Below are positions 8,300-15,155 of a DNA stretch of 40,155 bases, piece after piece. The first letter of the stretch is position 1; every line of letters begins with the position of its first letter. The notes below the pieces were generated by a model. It ran no database searches, was not told the DNA's origin, and worked only from the letters and a program-made list of their open reading frames with translations. A program made the position numbers and the translations under genes. The stretch comes from Flavobacteriales bacterium. GTDB taxonomy: Bacteria > Bacteroidota > Bacteroidia > Flavobacteriales_D > Sanyastnellaceae. The DNA lies in NCBI GenBank assembly GCA_030729695.1, contig JANQWV010000011.1, forward strand, positions 1 through 40,155, given 5' to 3'.

Positions 8300-9225
8300 T
8301 GTCGTTACGCATTGTCTTTCTTGGAACGCCTGAATTCGCGACAACCTCGCTGAATGCCTTGCTGCAAAGCAAACACGAAGTGGTTGGCGTGGTCACTGCT
8401 CCGGATAAACCCGCAGGGCGCGGACAGCAGTTGAATGAAAGCGATGTGAAGAAGTTCGCGGTTCAACATGAACTGAAATTGTTTCAACCTGAAAAATTGC
8501 GCGACGAACATTTCATTCATAAATTGAAAAACTTGAACGCCGATTTATTCGTGGTGGTGGCCTTCCGCATGTTACCCGAAGTGGTTTGGAACATGCCTCG
8601 ATTTGGGACGTTGAATTTGCACGGTTCCCTCCTTCCGCAATACCGCGGAGCGGCTCCCATTCAATGGGCGGTCATGAACGGAGAAACAGAAACTGGTTGC
8701 ACGACCTTCCGATTGAAGCACGAAATAGACACCGGAGAAGTTTTGGGTCAGCATAAAATGAGCATCGCTCCAAATGAAACTGCCGGAGAATTGTACGAGC
8801 GCATGATGCACGAAGGTGCAAACTTGTTGGTTCGCACTCTTGATTTACTGGAAGAAGAAAAGGTTGAGCCCATAGCTCAAGAAGAACTTATAACCAGCGA
8901 ATTAAAGCACGCGCCTAAACTTTTGAAAGAAGATGGAAGAGTCCGATTGACGGACACTCCAGCGGTGGTGCACAATCGCGTTCGCGGAGTCACTCCCTTC
9001 CCCGGAGCCTTCACAACCTTTCAAGGTAAGATCTTAAAAATTCACAAAGGCCTTCCTGAAGAAACCGAACATTCATTCGAGTTGGGATCTTTTCATTCCG
9101 ACAACAAGACATTTTTGAAGTTGGCGGTGAATGGAGGGTATTACAATCTGATAGAGGTGCAGTTGGAAGGGAAAAGACGGATGAGTGTTGAGGAGTTCTT
9201 GCGCGGAGTGAACATCCCATTGTGA
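8299..9225 (+). CDS. fmt: Methionyl-tRNA formyltransferase
   Basis: Formylates Met-tRNAfMet using 10-formyltetrahydrofolate, for translation initiation. The 308-residue length is standard. N-terminal formyltransferase fold: RIVFLGTPEFA, VTAPDKPAGRGQ, then the catalytic-region signature LNLHGSLLPQYRGAAPIQWA (Asn, His and the SLLP motif intact) and later TGCTTFRLKHEIDTGEVLGQ. The C-terminal OB-like domain runs from about 205 (VHNRVRGVTPFPGAFTTF). It starts on the last base of the previous stop codon. The folate donor connects functionally to the formate-tetrahydrofolate ligase encoded at 16835. Confidence 0.97.
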   Translation: MSLRIVFLGTPEFATTSLNALLQSKHEVVGVVTAPDKPAGRGQQLNESDVKKFAVQHELKLFQPEKLRDEHFIHKLKNLNADLFVVVAFRMLPEVVWNMPRFGTLNLHGSLLPQYRGAAPIQWAVMNGETETGCTTFRLKHEIDTGEVLGQHKMSIAPNETAGELYERMMHEGANLLVRTLDLLEEEKVEPIAQEELITSELKHAPKLLKEDGRVRLTDTPAVVHNRVRGVTPFPGAFTTFQGKILKIHKGLPEETEHSFELGSFHSDNKTFLKLAVNGGYYNLIEVQLEGKRRMSVEEFLRGVNIPL

Positions 9226-9266
9226 ATATGCTTTTCATTCAGGAAGTTTCAATGAGATAAAAAATG

Positions 9267-9274
9267 TATTTTTG
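9267..9274 (+). promoter_or_regulatory. -7 box (TATTTTTG) for fabI
   Basis: Exact TAnnTTTG match 19 nt upstream of the fabI ATG in the 68-nt gap after fmt; a weak TTTC at 9247-9250 could serve as the -33 element. It suggests fabI has its own promoter. Confidence 0.45.
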
Positions 9275-9293
9275 AATTCTAAATCTTAATCAT

Positions 9294-10106
9294 ATGTCAA
9301 GTCAATTACTCAAAGGCAAAAAAGGAATTATCAGTGGTGCATTGAATAACATGAGTATCGCATGGAAAGTGGCCGAGCGTGCTGCTGAAGAAGGTGCTCA
9401 GATCGTATTAACCAATGCTCCTATTGCCATGCGCATGGGTGAAATCAACGGTTTGGCTGAAAAGATTAACGCTCCAATTATTGCTGCCGACGCAACAAGC
9501 GAAGCAGATTTAGAAAACCTTTTCGATAAGTCTATGGAACACTTTGGTGGAAAAGTAGATTTCGTTTTGCACAGCATTGGCATGTCGCCAAACGTTCGCA
9601 AAGGCAGACATTACACAGATTTGAACTACGAGTGGTACAAGCAATCATTGGACGTAAGCGCAATGTCGTTGCACAAAATGTTGGCCACTGCTTATAAGAA
9701 AGACGCCATTAGCGATTGGGGAAGTGTGGTTGCCTTAAGCTACATTGCTGCACAGCGCACGTTCCCAGATTATTCAGACATGGCAGACGCGAAAGCGTTG
9801 TTGGAAAGCATTGCGCGTAGCTTCGGTTACCACTACGGTACTGCGAAGAAAGTGCGTATCAACACCATTTCTCAATCTCCAACAGTGACAACTGCTGGAT
9901 CAGGCGTTAAAGGATTCGACGGCTTCATTAGTTTCGCCGAAGAAATGTCTCCGCTTGGAAATGCAGATGCCTTGGCGTGTGCAGACTATTGCATCTCGTT
10001 ATTCAGCGACTTAACGCGCTACGTAACCATGCAGAACCTCTTCCACGACGGCGGCTTCTCATCAACCGGTGTCACTCCTCCGGTGATTGAGCGATTTACG
10101 AAGTAG
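9294..10106 (+). CDS. fabI: Enoyl-[acyl-carrier-protein] reductase (NADH), FabI
   Basis: Last step of each fatty-acid elongation cycle: reduces trans-2-enoyl-ACP with NADH in the cytoplasm. The 270-residue SDR-fold protein has the FabI-type cofactor motif near residues 15-25 (SGALNNMSIAW), DFVLHSIGM at about 89-97 and the FabI active-site arrangement Tyr150, Tyr160 and Lys167 (LSYIAAQRTFPDYSDMADAK), which corresponds to the conserved Tyr-Tyr-Lys of E. coli FabI. SQSPTVTTAGSGVKGFDGF includes the substrate-binding loop region. FabI is the target of triclosan-type inhibitors; I see no deviation that would predict resistance. Downstream lies the repeat region at 10107. Confidence 0.96.
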   Translation: MSSQLLKGKKGIISGALNNMSIAWKVAERAAEEGAQIVLTNAPIAMRMGEINGLAEKINAPIIAADATSEADLENLFDKSMEHFGGKVDFVLHSIGMSPNVRKGRHYTDLNYEWYKQSLDVSAMSLHKMLATAYKKDAISDWGSVVALSYIAAQRTFPDYSDMADAKALLESIARSFGYHYGTAKKVRINTISQSPTVTTAGSGVKGFDGFISFAEEMSPLGNADALACADYCISLFSDLTRYVTMQNLFHDGGFSSTGVTPPVIERFTK

Positions 10107-10200
10107 TTGAACTTCGTTGTTCCTATTTCGTAATTGGAAAATCGTAGATTTTATTCCTACGAAGTAATTCCTATTTCATAATTGGAACTGCGTTGTTTGT
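10107..10200. repeat. Intergenic hairpin repeat, copy A
   Basis: Begins right after the fabI stop. It contains GAACTTCGTTG (10109-10119) and a hairpin at 10136-10157: AAAATC-GTA-GATTTT with outer GG/CC bases. It then continues with TAATTCC, TTCATAATTGG and AACTGCGTTG. About 53 bases (10131-10183) align without gaps to 40081-40133, with only a few differences. Related words occur at 11205-11310. It is low in coding potential and shows no transposase or CRISPR features. Confidence 0.75.
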
Positions 10201-10246
10201 CTTCCCTTTTCTTACCCTCTCTTAACTTCTCTTACCTTTTAATGAA

Positions 10247-10588
10247 TCATTTGAATTCTCTCGACAATATCGATTCGCATGCAGTCTTTAATTCATTCAA
10301 TTCAAAAGCTGTGTGATAAATACGCTCTAATTTCACATTGTGATATTCGTGAATAATGAAATTTCGAAACGATTTTGGTAAGAACCATGGGAAATCATAT
10401 CGTCTGAGTATTTCTGGAGAAATAGCCCCTGCGGCTTCACCGATAATGAGGAATTGATATTGAACTGCACTGTGAAGCATCACATCGTTTTCAAATTCAA
10501 GCAGCGTTTTATCATTTACAAACGCTTGAATTCGAGAAATAGCAGTCAGTATATCTTCAACCCTTGGCTTGTCTCTTGGCTTTGACAT
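10247..10588 (-). CDS. hepT: HepT-like HEPN ribonuclease toxin
   Basis: Toxin of a HepT/MntA type module (DUF86 family): a HEPN-fold RNase that cleaves RNA when free. The 113-residue protein has the diagnostic RX4HXY motif, Arg75-His80-Tyr82 (RNFIIHEY); in characterised systems the motif Tyr is poly-AMPylated by MntA, which silences the RNase. The start ATG at 10588 (MSKPRDKPRV) is preferred over a further in-frame upstream start at 10618, giving a 32-nt overlap with the mntA end. This toxin-second order with overlap is typical. I infer the activity from the motif; it is untested here. Confidence 0.88.
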   Translation of the reverse strand: MSKPRDKPRVEDILTAISRIQAFVNDKTLLEFENDVMLHSAVQYQFLIIGEAAGAISPEILRRYDFPWFLPKSFRNFIIHEYHNVKLERIYHTAFELNELKTACESILSREFK

Positions 10589-11183
10589 ACACAACTTCTT
10601 TTTCTCGAACCACTTCAACAGCAGCAGATGGCTTCAACTGTCCTTCTTCAATTAAATCTACTTTTCGATTCAACAATTCTTCAAGGTCATGCTGCATTTT
10701 CAGAATGTCGAACATGGATATTTTCTTCTTCGCCACAAACTGAATCAAAAGATCAATATCACTTTTCGCTGTTTCTTCTTTTCTTACAAATGATCCAAAT
10801 AAACTCACTTCTTGAACAACATCAAGCTCTGCGAAATAAGCCTGAACCGTCTTTTTAATATGCTCTTTTTCTGAATCGTGTTTGGTTTTGTATACCACTT
10901 GTTTTTCCAACAATTTCAAAATAGACAACGCATCGTCTTCATGCTCCAATTGCTTATAGAGCTTTTCAGCCAAGAAAACCTTGTGTAGCTCATGAATATC
11001 TTTTTTATAAAGTATAGCCAATTGCCTCAGGACATCCTTCGTTACCGGACGCTTTCCATTCTCCATCTTACTCAATATGGCCTGGTCAATCTCCAAATAG
11101 GCAGCTACCTCGCGTAAGGTTTTACCACTTTCTTTTCTGAGGTCTTGCAAATACTTGCTAATATCTAATCTTGACAATTTCAT
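10557..11183 (-). CDS. mntA: XRE-MntA fusion: HTH domain plus minimal nucleotidyltransferase antitoxin
   Basis: Antitoxin partner of hepT, 208 residues. Residues about 6-65 form a Cro/C1-type helix-turn-helix (SGKTLREVAAYLEIDQAILS, then KMENGKRPVTKDVLRQLA). Residues about 105-200 form the MNT nucleotidyltransferase with GSFVRKEETAKSDIDLL (Gly130-Ser131, Asp142 and Asp144) and a third acidic residue at Asp176 (KVDLIEEG). MNT antitoxins transfer AMP to the HepT tyrosine; the fused HTH probably binds the operon's own promoter. The ATG at 11183 is used rather than a TTG at 11192. A 7-bp inverted repeat overlaps the -7 box just upstream. Confidence 0.88.
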   Translation of the reverse strand: MKLSRLDISKYLQDLRKESGKTLREVAAYLEIDQAILSKMENGKRPVTKDVLRQLAILYKKDIHELHKVFLAEKLYKQLEHEDDALSILKLLEKQVVYKTKHDSEKEHIKKTVQAYFAELDVVQEVSLFGSFVRKEETAKSDIDLLIQFVAKKKISMFDILKMQHDLEELLNRKVDLIEEGQLKPSAAVEVVREKEVVYVKAKRQAKG

Positions 11184-11204
11184 TCTTGACAAATATAGTC
11201 AAGA
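11184..11204 (-). promoter_or_regulatory. Operator-like palindrome overlapping the mntA-hepT -7 box
   Basis: TCTTGAC (11184-11190) and GTCAAGA (11198-11204) form perfect 7-bp arms around a 7-nt centre. Read on the minus strand, the last base of one arm plus the centre spells TATATTTG, an exact -7 element (11190-11197), ending 6 nt before the ATG. A dimeric XRE repressor bound here would block polymerase, which fits the HTH fused to MntA. The binding itself is inference. Confidence 0.7.
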
Positions 11205-11310
11205 AACTGCGTTGTTCCTACTTCGTAATGGGAAACAGAGATTTTATTCCTCCCGATAGCTATCGGGATTAGTAATGCCTGATTCATAATTGGAACTGCG
11301 TTGCTTTGAG
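11205..11310. repeat. Intergenic hairpin repeat, copy B
   Basis: Contains the family words AACTGCGTTGTTCCTACTTC, GATTTTATTCC, TTCATAATTGG and AACTGCGTTG seen at 10107 and 40010. It also includes the perfect 18-bp palindrome at 11251-11268. The AAAATC/GATTTT hairpin of the other copies has decayed here. It continues into TCGC-TTT-GCGA (11312-11322), a mini-hairpin similar to the units in fdhD. Confidence 0.65.
11251..11268. repeat. Perfect 18-bp palindrome TCCCGATAGCTATCGGGA
   Basis: Self-complementary over all 18 bases, in the intergenic region upstream of the toxin-antitoxin operon. From memory, similar palindromes recur in Flavobacteriia genomes as REP-like units. No transposase is nearby. 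Confidence 0.7.
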
Positions 11311-11337
11311 CTCGCTTTGCGACCGGCATCCGTAATG

Positions 11338-11356
11338 CCCCCACTGGAGGTGGGGG
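11338..11356. repeat. Strong intergenic hairpin
   Basis: CCCCCAC (11338-11344), loop TGGAG, GTGGGGG (11350-11356), followed by AAAA. It has a 7-bp, nearly all-G:C stem in the gap before the FAD oxidoreductase. It lacks a T-tract on the plus strand, so it is more likely another mobile hairpin of this region than a terminator for plus-strand transcription. Confidence 0.6.
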
Positions 11357-11405
11357 AAAACGTTCAATAGTGATTGATTGCGCAACAATAGAAGCACTTT
11401 GCATT

Positions 11406-11413
11406 TACTTTTG
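11406..11413 (+). promoter_or_regulatory. -7 box (TACTTTTG) for the FAD oxidoreductase operon
   Basis: Exact TAnnTTTG match 17 nt upstream of the ATG at 11431. TTG candidates upstream (11374-11376, 11378-11380) are at a longer spacing than usual, so only the -7 element is convincing. Confidence 0.5.
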
Positions 11414-11430
11414 CAACAGACAAAATCAAA

Positions 11431-12618
11431 ATGCACGGAAAAGGAAAACGAATAGCAGTTATTGGCGGTGGAGCGGCAGGAATCTTCGGTGCAATACGCT
11501 TGGCTGAACTGCTGCCAGAAGCAGAGGTCATCGTATTTGAAAAAAGTAAGAACCTACTAAGCAAAGTGAAAGTGAGCGGTGGCGGTAGATGCAACGTGAC
11601 ACACGCGTGCTTCGAGCCGAAAGAACTGGTGAAGTTCTATCCGCGTGGAAGCAAAGAATTGCTCTCGCCCTTCTTCTCGTTTCAACCTTCCAACATGATT
11701 TATTGGCTGCTCGATCGCGGCGTGGAAACACACACCGAGGAAGACGGACGCATGTTTCCTTCCACCAATAAATCGCAAACCATTATCGACTGCTTCCTAA
11801 ACGAAGCGGAAAAGCTGGGTGTTCAAATTAAAACTGAATACGCAGCAGACCTCTCTTTCCTTCAATCGTACGATGCTGTTTTAATGACAGCCGGTTCAAG
11901 TGAACTCGTATGGAAAGACCTCGAAGAAAACGGTGTGCCGTGCGTTCCGCGTGTCCCTTCCCTATTCACCTTCCACATAAACGATAAATCACTTCACGAA
12001 CTTTCAGGGATTTCTGTTCCGCAGGCACAACTGGAAATTCGAGACACGAAAATAAAAACCAACGGTCCAATGCTCATTACGCATTGGGGATTAAGCGGAC
12101 CAGCTGTCCTGAAAGCCTCTGCCTTCGGCGCACTTGCATTGGCCGAGAAAAATTACGAAGCCACGGTTCGCATCAATTGGATCAATCAAAACTTCAACGA
12201 TACCCTCGATGAATTGAAAGACCTCCGCGAATCGCATCCGAAGAAAATGTGCGTCACATTCAATCCGTATCAACTCTCTTCGAGATTGTGGAATTGGCAT
12301 TTGCAACGCGCCGATCTCTTCCTCAAAGACTGGGCGAACAGCAGCAACAAGTCGCTCGAAATTCTGGCTGAATCTCTCGTACGTTGCGACCTTCCCATGA
12401 CGGGCAAGAGCACCTTCAAAGAAGAATTCGTAACCGCCGGTGGAGTAGATCTAAAACACGTGAACTTTCAAACCATGGAACACAAGCTTGTTCCGAATTT
12501 GTATTTTGCTGGAGAAGTCTTGAACATTGATGCGGTTACTGGCGGATATAATTTTCAAGCTGCATGGACCACCGCGTGGATTGCCGCGCAAGGAATTGCA
12601 GATAAATTAGCAGAATGA
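11431..12618 (+). CDS. HI0933/BaiN-family FAD-dependent oxidoreductase
   Basis: Flavoprotein of 395 residues in the HI0933-like (BaiN/YhiN) family. Dinucleotide-binding motif IAVIGGGAAGIFGA at residues about 8-21, then family signature VSGGGRCNVTH (about 49-59), FPSTNKSQTIID and a C-terminal FAD-contact segment GEVLNIDAVTGGYNFQAAW with TTAWIAAQGIA at the end. Family members include a bile-acid 7-dehydroxylation reductase, but most have unknown substrates, so no reaction is assigned. It overlaps ribD by ATGA (12615-12618), which couples a flavoprotein to a riboflavin-synthesis gene. Confidence 0.92.
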   Translation: MHGKGKRIAVIGGGAAGIFGAIRLAELLPEAEVIVFEKSKNLLSKVKVSGGGRCNVTHACFEPKELVKFYPRGSKELLSPFFSFQPSNMIYWLLDRGVETHTEEDGRMFPSTNKSQTIIDCFLNEAEKLGVQIKTEYAADLSFLQSYDAVLMTAGSSELVWKDLEENGVPCVPRVPSLFTFHINDKSLHELSGISVPQAQLEIRDTKIKTNGPMLITHWGLSGPAVLKASAFGALALAEKNYEATVRINWINQNFNDTLDELKDLRESHPKKMCVTFNPYQLSSRLWNWHLQRADLFLKDWANSSNKSLEILAESLVRCDLPMTGKSTFKEEFVTAGGVDLKHVNFQTMEHKLVPNLYFAGEVLNIDAVTGGYNFQAAWTTAWIAAQGIADKLAE

Positions 12619-13646
12619 GTCACGAAGAATACATGCAAATAGCCCTCGACCTTTCCTTGTATGGAATGGGTTCGGTGGCTCCCAACCCCATGGTGGGATG
12701 TGTAATCGTACACAACGACGAAATTATTTCCAAAGGATATCACACCGCTTACGGCGAACCCCACGCCGAAGTTGAAGCCATTCGTTACGTGGAAGACAAA
12801 AGCATTTTGAAAGAATGTACGCTCTACGTTACCCTCGAACCCTGCGCACATTTTGGAAAGACTCCACCCTGCGCAAACCTCATTACTGAAATGGGAATTC
12901 CACGCGTTGTCATTGGCACACGCGACCCCTTCAGCGAAGTAAACGGAAGAGGCATTGAACACCTAAAAGCCAATGGCGTTGAAGTAATCGAAGGAATTCT
13001 TGAAGACGATTGTCGATTCTTGAATCGCAGATTCTTCACCTTCCACGAAAAAAAACGTCCGTATATTATTTTAAAATGGGCACAAACCGCAGACGGATTC
13101 ATGGACAAGATTCGTGAAGAAAACGAACGTGGCTCCTTCCCTATTTCTTCTTCTGAATCGCGACAGTTGGTGCACCAGTGGCGCAGTTTGGAACAGGCCA
13201 TTTTAGTTGGACCAACAACAGCGCTTAACGACGATCCTGCGCTGACCGTGCGCTTGGTAGATGGCGAAAATCCGATTCGCATAGTGATTGATGAAAAGGG
13301 ATGCCTTCCGGAAGAGCTGCAGTTGTTCAACAATGAAGCGCGAACCATTGCCTTGGTGGGCAACGGAGTTCAAGCCAGATACAACTGCGAAATTCTTCCA
13401 CTCGAAAGATCGGGCGTGGAAGAATGGGTGCGTGTTTTGCATGCCGCGAATATTCAAAGCATCTTAGTTGAAGGCGGCGCTGGAATACTGAATACCTTTA
13501 TTGAAAGCGGAATGTGGGACGAAATGCGCGTATTCACTTCCAACAAAAACATTGAAAACGGATTGAAAGCACCCCTTCAAAAGGGTAAGCCCTATTCTGA
13601 AAAGTACATCGGCGTAGATCATTTAACTGTCACTGTAAACAAATGA
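12615..13646 (+). CDS. ribD: RibD, bifunctional pyrimidine deaminase/reductase of riboflavin synthesis
   Basis: Carries out the second and third steps of the riboflavin pathway: deamination of the diaminopyrimidine, then NADPH-dependent reduction of the ribosyl side chain. The 343-residue length is normal. The N-terminal deaminase shows the zinc motif HAEVEA and PCAHFGKTPPC (residues about 48-85). The C-terminal reductase begins around 150 (RPYIILKWAQTADGFMDK) and includes SILVEGGAGILNTFI. It is translationally coupled at both ends by ATGA overlaps. Other rib genes are not in the window, so it is outside any rib cluster here. Confidence 0.96.
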   Translation: MSHEEYMQIALDLSLYGMGSVAPNPMVGCVIVHNDEIISKGYHTAYGEPHAEVEAIRYVEDKSILKECTLYVTLEPCAHFGKTPPCANLITEMGIPRVVIGTRDPFSEVNGRGIEHLKANGVEVIEGILEDDCRFLNRRFFTFHEKKRPYIILKWAQTADGFMDKIREENERGSFPISSSESRQLVHQWRSLEQAILVGPTTALNDDPALTVRLVDGENPIRIVIDEKGCLPEELQLFNNEARTIALVGNGVQARYNCEILPLERSGVEEWVRVLHAANIQSILVEGGAGILNTFIESGMWDEMRVFTSNKNIENGLKAPLQKGKPYSEKYIGVDHLTVTVNK

Positions 13647-14503
13647 TCTACCTCATTTTCAGCGTCATCACGAACGCCGCAATCTATTGGCTCTTCAAAT
13701 ACTTCGAACAAATTGAAGCGAAGATTTTCGAGACCATCGTCTTCAACTACATCGTTGCGTTCACCTGCGGAATTTTCTTCGTCCCGAATTTAAATGACGC
13801 TTTTCAAAGCGCCTTGCAATTTCCTGTTTGGAGCATAGCCGGTTTAATCATGGGTTCCCTCTTCATTTACGTTTTTTACTTCATGGCCATAACAGCCAAG
13901 AAGTCTGGAATAGCCATGGCCACGCTCAGTTCGAAGATGTCGTTGGTGCTAGCCGTAATTGTTCTAGCCTTTTTAGGGAAAGGAGAAATCACGCTATTGA
14001 AAGCCATTGCGCTGCTGATTGCCATGTTCGGATTGTACCTTTTCAGCGTAGACCGAAAAAGTAAGTTGAGCAAAGACATGCTCTTGTATCCGGTTGTGCT
14101 TATGCTTGGAAGCACGAGCATTGATTTCAGCATTGCGTATTTTCAAGGCTTCACCAAGAATCAGAATGAGCTTTCGTTGTTCACCTGCATGCCATTCATG
14201 GGTGCGGGAATTATTGGAATAAGCATCTTGATTTACAAACTCGTTTTCCGAAAGGAAAAGTTCCCTTTGAAGGAATTGGGAACTGGAACATTACTCGGAT
14301 TGGTGAACTACGGATCAATTTTCTTTCTTGTTGAATTGTACCACAGCGGTTGGATGCCCGAGAGCACAATATTGCCGATCAATAATCTGTTAGTCTTAGT
14401 AATTGGATCAATTGGCGCGGTCTTTATTTTCAAAGAGAAACTCAACCGAAGAAAGATTCAAGGTTTGGTTATTTGTTTACTCGCATTAATCTTGTTGTTA
14501 TGA
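13643..14503 (+). CDS. EamA/DMT-family transporter
   Basis: Inner-membrane transporter of the drug/metabolite superfamily, 286 residues with about ten hydrophobic segments arranged as two EamA halves (about 1-135 and 145-286). Telling features are the short lysine-containing loops, SVDRKSK between the halves, and the C-terminal helix pair around GSIGAVFIFKEKLNRRKIQG, a typical EamA ending. The substrate cannot be read from sequence. Coupling to ribD by a 4-nt overlap raises, but does not prove, a role in flavin or precursor movement. Confidence 0.88.
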   Translation: MIYLIFSVITNAAIYWLFKYFEQIEAKIFETIVFNYIVAFTCGIFFVPNLNDAFQSALQFPVWSIAGLIMGSLFIYVFYFMAITAKKSGIAMATLSSKMSLVLAVIVLAFLGKGEITLLKAIALLIAMFGLYLFSVDRKSKLSKDMLLYPVVLMLGSTSIDFSIAYFQGFTKNQNELSLFTCMPFMGAGIIGISILIYKLVFRKEKFPLKELGTGTLLGLVNYGSIFFLVELYHSGWMPESTILPINNLLVLVIGSIGAVFIFKEKLNRRKIQGLVICLLALILLL

Positions 14504-15114
14504 AATTAAAATTCGTTCATGTCTTTTCGGTTTTCATTGTTATGGTTGGAAGTGCAATTTGCTCGAACGCAAATGCTCAAGCTTTCACTACAGCCCAAAT
14601 CGATTCAGCAAATACGGCAAAGTCTATTGCACAACTTTCTTCCGAAGAAAAGAATGTCATCAAGCTCATCAACTTAGCCCGTATGTATCCGAAACAATTC
14701 GCGAAAAATTATGTCGCGAAGTACGACGAGAAGAAAACCGGATTCGATTACGGACCGGCTTACGCAAAAGATAAAGCTTCATTGATTGCAACTTTGAATG
14801 AGACCAAGCCAATGAAGCCATTGATTTTTGACAATGAAATGTATGAGCTTGCTAAATGTTGGTGTCTGGAATCTGGAAAGTCGGGGGCTGTAGGGCATAC
14901 ACGCAAAACATGCAAGTCGGGATACAACGGTGAATGTTGCAGCTACGGCTTCAACGGAGCCTTAGATATTGTTATGCAATTAATGATCGACTACAACGTC
15001 CCAGGTTACGGCCATCGCAAGATTATCCTCACCCCCTATTATTCCAAAATTGGAATCAAAAACGGTATTCACAAAACATACTCTTTTTGTTCTGTAATAG
15101 ATTTCAAGCAATAA
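14500..15114 (+). CDS. Secreted CAP-domain (SCP-like) protein
   Basis: Exported protein of 204 residues. Signal peptide of about 27 residues ending in SNANAQ|A. The body matches the CAP/SCP-like extracellular fold: a first helix INLARMYPKQFAKNYV, PLIFDNEMYELAKCWCLESG (PL..D..L...A type) and the final GHRKIILTPYYSKIGI. Three of the usual CAP landmarks are present, including His before the R-K-I-I-L segment. Cys-rich stretch CKSGYNGECC (about 143-152) may form disulfides. The ATG at 14500 overlaps the transporter stop (ATGA). CAP proteins act outside the cell with diverse, often unknown, roles. Confidence 0.85.
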   Translation: MKLKFVHVFSVFIVMVGSAICSNANAQAFTTAQIDSANTAKSIAQLSSEEKNVIKLINLARMYPKQFAKNYVAKYDEKKTGFDYGPAYAKDKASLIATLNETKPMKPLIFDNEMYELAKCWCLESGKSGAVGHTRKTCKSGYNGECCSYGFNGALDIVMQLMIDYNVPGYGHRKIILTPYYSKIGIKNGIHKTYSFCSVIDFKQ

Positions 15115-15138
15115 AAAAGGCCGCTTTCGCGGCCTTTT
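15115..15138. terminator. Bidirectional intrinsic terminator
   Basis: AAAAGGCCGC, loop TTTC, GCGGCCTTTT: a 10-bp stem with A/T tracts on both sides, placed between the convergent CAP-domain gene and the subtilase gene, so it can serve both strands. Confidence 0.85.
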
Positions 15139-15155
15139 CGTTGTCTTTTCAAAAA

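Noticed and set aside
11338-11356. Rho-independent terminator before the FAD oxidoreductase
   Set aside because: On the plus strand the stem is followed by A, not T, and on the minus strand it lies upstream of mntA with no upstream minus-strand gene to terminate within 1 kb.
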